Made by a program: the position numbers and the translations under genes. Source: Aurantibacter_A sp965215845 (GTDB lineage: Bacteria; Bacteroidota; Bacteroidia; Flavobacteriales; Flavobacteriaceae). From it: a stretch of 64,000 nt of DNA. Below are positions 59,467 through 64,000 of this stretch, one piece after another (position 1 is the first letter of the stretch; every line of letters starts with the position of its first letter). Below the pieces are notes generated by a model, which was given only the letters and a program-made list of their open reading frames with translations, had not been told where the DNA came from and searched no databases. Where the stretch lies: positions 3,096,459 through 3,160,458 of the forward strand of contig CBDCEL010000004.1 in the NCBI GenBank assembly GCA_965215845.1, read 5' to 3'.

Positions 59467-59508
59467 GTAACCGATTGGTTACAAATATAAATGTAATCGT
59501 TTGGTTAC
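59467..59508. promoter_or_regulatory. Twin ArsR operators
   Basis: GTAACCGATTGGTTAC at 59467-59482 is a perfect six-base-arm palindrome, and GTAATCGTTTGGTTAC at 59493-59508 is a near copy. They are 10 bases before the arsR start codon. The 26-base spacing is about two and a half helical turns. Confidence 0.8.
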
Positions 59509-59607
59509 GCAAATTTTTTATTGATTTTTAAAATTTACGGACTTCTAAAAATCGCAAGCGGCTATTTTTAAGGTGGCGTCTATTACAGCGGGCAATATTG
59601 GCCGAAT

Positions 59608-60036
59608 TCAGTGACCCAATCTGGGCAGGTGTTTGATCGAATGGTAGCTAAGCGCCATGGCGATACATGCTTTGAGCTTTTTTTCAGGGATTTTATCATC
59701 AAGGCTGAAGATGATGGCCCTATTCTTTTCATAGGAAAAAGTATCGCCAAAAACTTCCCGAAAAGTGGGCACCAATTTGCTGGTGCATTTGAAGTACATA
59801 GCATATTGATCGGGATTTTTATCTTTCCAGTCCATGCGAAGGGTGCTTCCTTTTTTGGTTAAATAGCTGGGTTCTCCCCATTTTAGGGTTTCCTCGATTT
59901 CATGTATGGAATTGTTCGCGGCCGCTACTTCGAGGATGAGCTTTCTTAGGAAATCCAACTTCTTTCTGACGTCAATCGGATAGCTTTTGAATTTTGCAGC
60001 GACCCGCGGATCGCTATTTACGGTGAGGTTTTTCAT
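59608..60036 (-). CDS. DUF1801/YdhG-like protein
   Basis: A 142-residue protein from ATG 60036. The family blocks are RVAAKFKSYPIDVRKKLDFLRKLI, IEETLKWGEPSYLTKKGSTLRMDWK and YAMYFKCTSKLVPTFRE. It belongs to the iron-chaperone-like DUF1801 group, role unclear. The 16-codon upstream extension is unlikely. Confidence 0.87.
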   Translation of the reverse strand: MKNLTVNSDPRVAAKFKSYPIDVRKKLDFLRKLILEVAAANNSIHEIEETLKWGEPSYLTKKGSTLRMDWKDKNPDQYAMYFKCTSKLVPTFREVFGDTFSYEKNRAIIFSLDDKIPEKKLKACIAMALSYHSIKHLPRLGH

Positions 60037-60105
60037 TTGTCTTAAACCTTTCGGGGGCCTATATACTATAGAACAAATATCCACAAAAATGTTATCTTAG
60101 GTGAG

Positions 60106-60240
60106 ATGGAAGCAAAGAATGATATTATTGCGCTCTTGACCAGCGGGGTTCTGGTGCTGCTCTTTTTTATTGCTGTTCTGGTATATAAGAACTATGCATT
60201 ATCAAAGAAGGTAAAAAAGAGCCCAAGGGTTAACCTTTAA
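60106..60240 (+). CDS. Small single-helix membrane protein, 44 residues
   Basis: ATG at 60106 to TAA at 60240. An acidic start, MEAKNDIIALLTS, is followed by a hydrophobic helix (GVLVLLFFIAVLVYK) and a basic end (KKVKKSPRVNL). It obeys the positive-inside rule. It may be a decayed N-terminus of a sensor protein or a genuine small protein; neither can be shown. Confidence 0.5.
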   Translation: MEAKNDIIALLTSGVLVLLFFIAVLVYKNYALSKKVKKSPRVNL

Positions 60241-60463
60241 AATTTGAAAATCCTGTTCTCCAAGTTTCGAAAAGTTCGGTAAGAGGTATGAGCGTCCGAA
60301 CTTTTGCACCGGTTTAAAAAAGTTCAATTACACCTGGGATTGTTTGCCAGGATCCACTAGGAAGCGGTCCCAAAAAATGTTCATTTTATGAAACCCAATA
60401 AAAAAGCGATTTTCGGCAGGTGATTTTTTAATACGTTAAACCATTGTTGCCGGCCATAATCTA
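60241..60463. other. Short gene-free stretch
   Basis: A 223-base gap. No gene is seen. Confidence 0.4.
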
Positions 60464-61951
60464 TTATAAACACAACATATAGGCAGTCAGGGCCCGTTTC
60501 TCCTCCTTGGTGAGTTTTAACTCTAAAACCAAATTAAAGAATTCAACTGTATCATCCAACGTGGGCAACCTGTCATCATGCAAATATGGAGGAGAATCTT
60601 TTATCCCCCTTAAAGGAAAGGTTTTAATTGGGCCTTCCGGTCTTCCTTTATAAAACCTTTCCACTTTTAAATCATGCATATAATCATCGACAAATGCCGG
60701 GCCGCTATGACAAGATGCACATTTGGCCTTTCCTCTGAATAATTGTTCTCCAAACAACTCTTGCTTTGTAGATTTCTCGGGAATAAGGTTACCCATTGCA
60801 TCCAATTTGGGAGCTGGGGGAAAATCAAGCATGGCATTGAAGTCGCCCATTCTGTTTGCCACGGATTTTTGATGTGCCCTTGGTCCGATGTGTTGCATCA
60901 TTCCCGGATCTCCATCAAAATATTCTTCAATTTCCGCAAAGTGGTCCATACTTCTTATGGACCTTTTGGAGGCCAGCTGCATGAGATTGTAGTTACCTCT
61001 CATGGATGGAGTGCCTACTCTTAATCTTGCAAGATGGGGCCTACTGTCTGGGGCAAGTTCAAAGGCACCGTTGGTATGACCATTCACATGACAAGAAAAA
61101 CAGGATACCCCAGCACTTGGCTCTTTAGTAACTCTATGGGTAGTCTGGTTGAACCATGTGGTCGCTGTTGGCCTGACCAATTCCTTTAGGCCTTCCATTT
61201 GCTCAGGAGTCAACAGTCCATCAAAAATCTCGTAGTAGTTGCTCAAGGTCACTTCCTTTCCTTTGGTCACATCTCCCAACTCCTTGTGATTTGTCAGGAA
61301 CATCGGCGGTGGAAATTCCGGAAGGTATTCGTCCGGATAGTCATGGTCGACATCAATGCGGATGTGTTCCGGATGTGCTTTATTCCAATTATCAGGAAAG
61401 ACCATGTGAGCCGTGGAGGCCAACGGGTGTGCCAAGGGCCTAAATGGGAACAAACCTCTCCTCTTGATTTCTTCGGGTGAAAGCTTTGATAGTTCTTCAT
61501 AAGAGTTTATTCCTTTCGGCAATCTTGTTACCGGCCCCTTCATAACCTTTTTCCTTCCTCCCGACATAAATACCCCTGCATGTACCTCGTTGTTAAAATT
61601 GTATCTCGAGTTCATATAGGTGTTAATGTCGCTCATTAATTCCGGTTTTTGTTTTTCATGGAATGCTAGCCATTCATCCCAAGACATGGGCAGGGAGGGA
61701 TTCATAAAAGAAGACCCGCTTTTCCCGGCATAGCTCCAGAGATCGAATGGTGTTCTTTCTCCTTTTTTGACCTTAGGATACGGTTTTAATGAATCAACGT
61801 GGCCGGAACCAAGACCATAATCCGGCTCTACATAATTCTCCACTTCTGCACCTGGTGATTGCAGTAGGAGCCTTTTAACTTGGTCAGCAACCTGAAAACC
61901 TACCAATAAAAAAAGTCCGAAAGCGGCAATCACTATTATTCTCTTTTTCAT
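60464..61951 (-). CDS. Di-haem cytochrome c peroxidase-like protein
   Basis: A 495-residue periplasmic protein with an N-terminal membrane or signal segment (MKKRIIVIAAFGLFLLVGF). Two haem motifs are CFSCH (about residue 281) and CASCH (about residue 409). The C-terminal FPLRGIKDSPPYLHDDRLPTLDDTVEFFNLVL is characteristic of cytochrome c peroxidase/MauG relatives. The 270 residues before the first haem are longer than in CcpA-type enzymes and not recognised. It may reduce peroxide or oxidise another protein. Confidence 0.88.
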   Translation of the reverse strand: MKKRIIVIAAFGLFLLVGFQVADQVKRLLLQSPGAEVENYVEPDYGLGSGHVDSLKPYPKVKKGERTPFDLWSYAGKSGSSFMNPSLPMSWDEWLAFHEKQKPELMSDINTYMNSRYNFNNEVHAGVFMSGGRKKVMKGPVTRLPKGINSYEELSKLSPEEIKRRGLFPFRPLAHPLASTAHMVFPDNWNKAHPEHIRIDVDHDYPDEYLPEFPPPMFLTNHKELGDVTKGKEVTLSNYYEIFDGLLTPEQMEGLKELVRPTATTWFNQTTHRVTKEPSAGVSCFSCHVNGHTNGAFELAPDSRPHLARLRVGTPSMRGNYNLMQLASKRSIRSMDHFAEIEEYFDGDPGMMQHIGPRAHQKSVANRMGDFNAMLDFPPAPKLDAMGNLIPEKSTKQELFGEQLFRGKAKCASCHSGPAFVDDYMHDLKVERFYKGRPEGPIKTFPLRGIKDSPPYLHDDRLPTLDDTVEFFNLVLELKLTKEEKRALTAYMLCL

Positions 61952-62257
61952 TTCCGTAAATGTTTTGTCGTTGATTATCTATGGATACAAATATAAATAA
62001 TCACTAAAATTTCTACTACCTCGGAAGGCAATGGGGATTATAAATTGAAATCGAATCAAAAATGCCCTTTATCTGACTTTAAACACGTATTATAAAACCC
62101 TCTCATAATAATTTTTTAAAGAAGGTTGATTTGGGTCTCCCCAACCCACCGTTTTAGTGAACTTCTGAATCTTTCAGTTTTTGGTACTCCTACAAAGTTC
62201 ATTTTCCCGTACTAGTTAATTCGTTTCTATTTTGACCTTTATTTAAACTTTAAGGTC
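61952..62257. other. Gap before recombinase gene
   Basis: A 306-base gap. It has a TTGGG/CCCAA hairpin near 62129 and the inverted repeat at 62233-62256. I see no gene. Confidence 0.45.
62233..62256. promoter_or_regulatory. Palindrome at the recombinase start
   Basis: GACCTT (62233-62238) and AAGGTC (62251-62256) are inverted arms immediately before the ATG at 62258. They may be an operator or half of a resolution site. Confidence 0.45.
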
Positions 62258-62872
62258 ATGATATTTGGATATGCACGAGTAAGTACCAATGAACAGAATT
62301 TAGATCTACAAATTGATGCTTTTTTGAAAGAAGGGATCAAAGAAAAAAACATTTATACGGACAAGGTTTCAAGCACAAAAGAAGAACGGAAAAGTCTGGC
62401 CAAGTTGCTGGACTATGTTCGGGAAGGCGACACCATCGTTGTTTGGAAATTGGACAGGCTGGCCAGAAGTCTGATTCATTTTACCAAATTGATGAATGAA
62501 TTTGAGGAAAAAGGAGTAAAGTTCAAGAGCCTCACAGAGCCCTTCATAGATACAACCGATAAATCCTCGCATTCAGAATTTATTATCAACATCTTTGCGG
62601 CTTTAGCCCAACTGGAAAGGGACATTATTATTGAACGTACCAAAGCGGGTTTGGAATCTGCGAAACGCCGGGGTAAAGTGTTAGGAGCACCGAGAGGAAT
62701 TAGTAAGAAAAACCAACAAAAAGCTGTACTTTGTGAACAGTATTTTAGGGAAGGTATTCTAACAGTTACTGAGATATGTGAGCGGCTTGAGGTTTCAAGG
62801 GCGACTTATTATAAGTATTTACGATATCGAGGATTTGACAGCAAATTAAGACCGTATAGACAGAAAGAGTAG
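62258..62872 (+). CDS. Serine recombinase (resolvase/invertase)
   Basis: A 204-residue protein with the catalytic Ser in IFGYARVSTNEQNLDLQIDA, further active-site Arg in VWKLDRLARSLIHF, and a C-terminal helix-turn-helix (VTEICERLEVSRATYYKYL). Its length fits a Tn3-type resolvase or Pin/Hin-type invertase. No inverted-repeat pair flanking an invertible segment was found within the window. It may mark the border of an acquired region, since the sequence after it is AT-richer. Confidence 0.94.
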   Translation: MIFGYARVSTNEQNLDLQIDAFLKEGIKEKNIYTDKVSSTKEERKSLAKLLDYVREGDTIVVWKLDRLARSLIHFTKLMNEFEEKGVKFKSLTEPFIDTTDKSSHSEFIINIFAALAQLERDIIIERTKAGLESAKRRGKVLGAPRGISKKNQQKAVLCEQYFREGILTVTEICERLEVSRATYYKYLRYRGFDSKLRPYRQKE

Positions 62873-62886
62873 ATTGACTAAGGCAT

Positions 62887-63663
62887 ATGAGGTGTATTGA
62901 TTTTATTATTATAGTTTTTATTACACATATTGGACTAGCTCAAGAGTCCGAGAATAATATTAAATGTGACCCAAAATTGGAAAGCCGTTCCAAAGGTTTT
63001 TTACATGGCTATAAAAAAAGAGGAGATCGTTGCGAAGGAATTTATGGGCAGGAGATTGATAATCGCACTTTGGAAATAAGGTCTTTTACGAAAGGATCTT
63101 TAAATTATGATTTAAAATCAACCAAATTCTTATCTCTTAAATGGGCAAAGCCACCATTTGGTAATGAATTGAAGATTGAAGGCAAAAGTCTTTTGCGAAA
63201 ACTTTATTACAAAATGGATACACAACAATCAATTTCCAGTAAGGTTTATACCTGGCCTACAAATTTACTTTCTAGACTAAATATTACAGAAAGCCAAGTT
63301 GGATGGACAGCTAAGACTACTTCTGAAGTTAATGGGAAGTTTATGGATATATATATTCCTATAATGATCGATTCAAATCAAAATACAGTAATATCAGAAA
63401 AGTATGAACTTGTGATTTTTCCAGGAGTTGAGCTTAGAGAAGTTTACATAAGTGTTGTTGCTATAGAATTCAGTAGTGATTTCGAAAAGGAAATCATAAC
63501 AAACAAGAAGCTTGAACGCAAAAAGTTCTTTGCTAAGCAGGTAATAAATATCCCTATAACAGGAATAAAAGAAAGTGGTTTATATAGGGTGGACATTGAT
63601 GTTGCCCGAGAATTTGGCGGGACATCCAACAAGTCGATAATATTTTATAATACAATCGATTAA
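62887..63663 (+). CDS. Secreted hypothetical protein
   Basis: A 258-residue protein with signal MRCIDFIIIVFITHIGLAQES. The mature part has SKGFLHGYKKRGDRCEGIYGQ and a long beta-rich region ending IIFYNTID. No family was recognised. It follows the recombinase by 14 bp and precedes a membrane protein gene by 6 bp, so the three may be an accessory operon. Base composition is lower in GC than upstream. Confidence 0.7.
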   Translation: MRCIDFIIIVFITHIGLAQESENNIKCDPKLESRSKGFLHGYKKRGDRCEGIYGQEIDNRTLEIRSFTKGSLNYDLKSTKFLSLKWAKPPFGNELKIEGKSLLRKLYYKMDTQQSISSKVYTWPTNLLSRLNITESQVGWTAKTTSEVNGKFMDIYIPIMIDSNQNTVISEKYELVIFPGVELREVYISVVAIEFSSDFEKEIITNKKLERKKFFAKQVINIPITGIKESGLYRVDIDVAREFGGTSNKSIIFYNTID

Positions 63664-63669
63664 TCTTGT

Positions 63670-64000
63670 ATGGGGTTGTTTAGGTCATTTCGAAAACGTC
63701 AAAAATTTCAAAAATCTTTGTTGAAAAAAAAACAAAGAATACGGCAAGAGGCAATAAGGTCAAATGGGAAATTATCCAAGAAAGATTTTGAAAAGCTAAA
63801 TAAAATTAACGAAACACTCGAATTATCGAGAACTTTTAAGTATCCAATAGTATTAGATTTGTGCTTATTTGTGCTTGCAGTTTTTCTTGTTATCGTCTTA
63901 TTTACGTATAAGGTTTCATGCACAGAAATTGAAATGGACCTTATTTTGTCAAAAGTAGAGTTTCGGTTAACAGAGGAAAAAATAGTATCTAAAGAGACTG
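63670..64000 (+). CDS. Membrane protein of unknown function (3' end outside window)
   Basis: The frame opens at ATG 63670 and is still open at the window end (110 codons). A strongly basic first 50 residues (MGLFRSFRKRQKFQKSLLKK) precede one membrane helix, VLDLCLFVLAVFLVIVLFTY, then an acidic part. Together with the previous gene it looks like a small secretion or surface system, but no motif was recognised. Confidence 0.65.
   Translation, partial: MGLFRSFRKRQKFQKSLLKKKQRIRQEAIRSNGKLSKKDFEKLNKINETLELSRTFKYPIVLDLCLFVLAVFLVIVLFTYKVSCTEIEMDLILSKVEFRLTEEKIVSKET

Noticed and set aside
62258..64000. Invertible-promoter (phase-variation) segment for the recombinase
   Set aside because: No matching pair of inverted sites flanking a promoter is visible within the window.

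Overview
The window looks like a chromosomal segment of a marine-type Flavobacteriaceae bacterium (phylum Bacteroidota). The evidence is SusC/SusD outer-membrane uptake genes, a type III glutamine synthetase, BlaR1 ending in a TonB-plug-like tail, Bacteroidota-style -7 boxes (TAnnTTTR) with no clear Shine-Dalgarno sequences, and a flavobacterial purM / prfA / pyrF gene order. The genus cannot be fixed from sequence alone. There is no rRNA, prophage or CRISPR; one tRNA-Arg(ACG) is present.

Region 1 (1-11.3 kb) is a stress or low-energy adaptation cluster. It follows the end of a ROK sugar kinase and holds four two-domain universal stress proteins, thioredoxin, an eRF1-domain-like protein, an ATP-cone/nuclease fusion, a beta-CASP RNase, two coiled-coil proteins, a lipoprotein, a D-2-hydroxyacid dehydrogenase and cardiolipin synthase. 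Five 12-bp palindromes of the type TGAC-N4-GTCA lie upstream of these genes and drive six candidate promoters. Each has a -7 box starting exactly 29.5 bp from the palindrome centre, which places the sites at about -41.5, the classic class II activator position of Crp/Fnr proteins.

Region 2 (11.3-14.4 kb) carries tRNA-Arg with three tandem GIY-YIG nuclease cassettes stacked against its 5' end. The last 23 bases of the nearest nuclease gene, including its stop codon, lie inside the tRNA. Each outer unit ends in a fragment of the tRNA 5' end plus a GC-rich inverted repeat. apt and two very small genes follow.

Region 3 (14.4-24.3 kb) holds a BlaI/BlaR1 pair with palindromic operators, a Ca/Na antiporter, two paralogous secreted proteins and divergent glutamine synthetases of types II and III.

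Region 4 (24.5-31.8 kb) is a curli (functional amyloid) locus: a giant curlin with about 28 repeats, a minor curlin, a protein that looks like a CsgH-CsgE fusion, CsgF, a CsgG with an added beta-barrel-like domain, and an uncharacterised propeller lipoprotein.

Region 5 (31.9-38.5 kb) contains purM, Rieske, apbE, prfA, pyrF and a hydrolase. Region 6 (38.5-46.7 kb) is a SusC/SusD/lipoprotein uptake operon next to a membrane-anchored AraC-type regulator, with 31-bp near-identical direct repeats. Region 7 (47-57.1 kb) has purU, Lrp, MscS, hydrolases, a porin-amt-PII nitrogen operon with twin ACCC-N11-GGGT palindromes, and crcB. Region 8 (57.4-64 kb) has small membrane proteins, a MazG-like enzyme, an ArsR/AHSA1/DUF1059 operon with its operator, a di-haem cytochrome peroxidase-like protein, a serine recombinase, and an AT-rich tail of unrecognised genes running off the edge.
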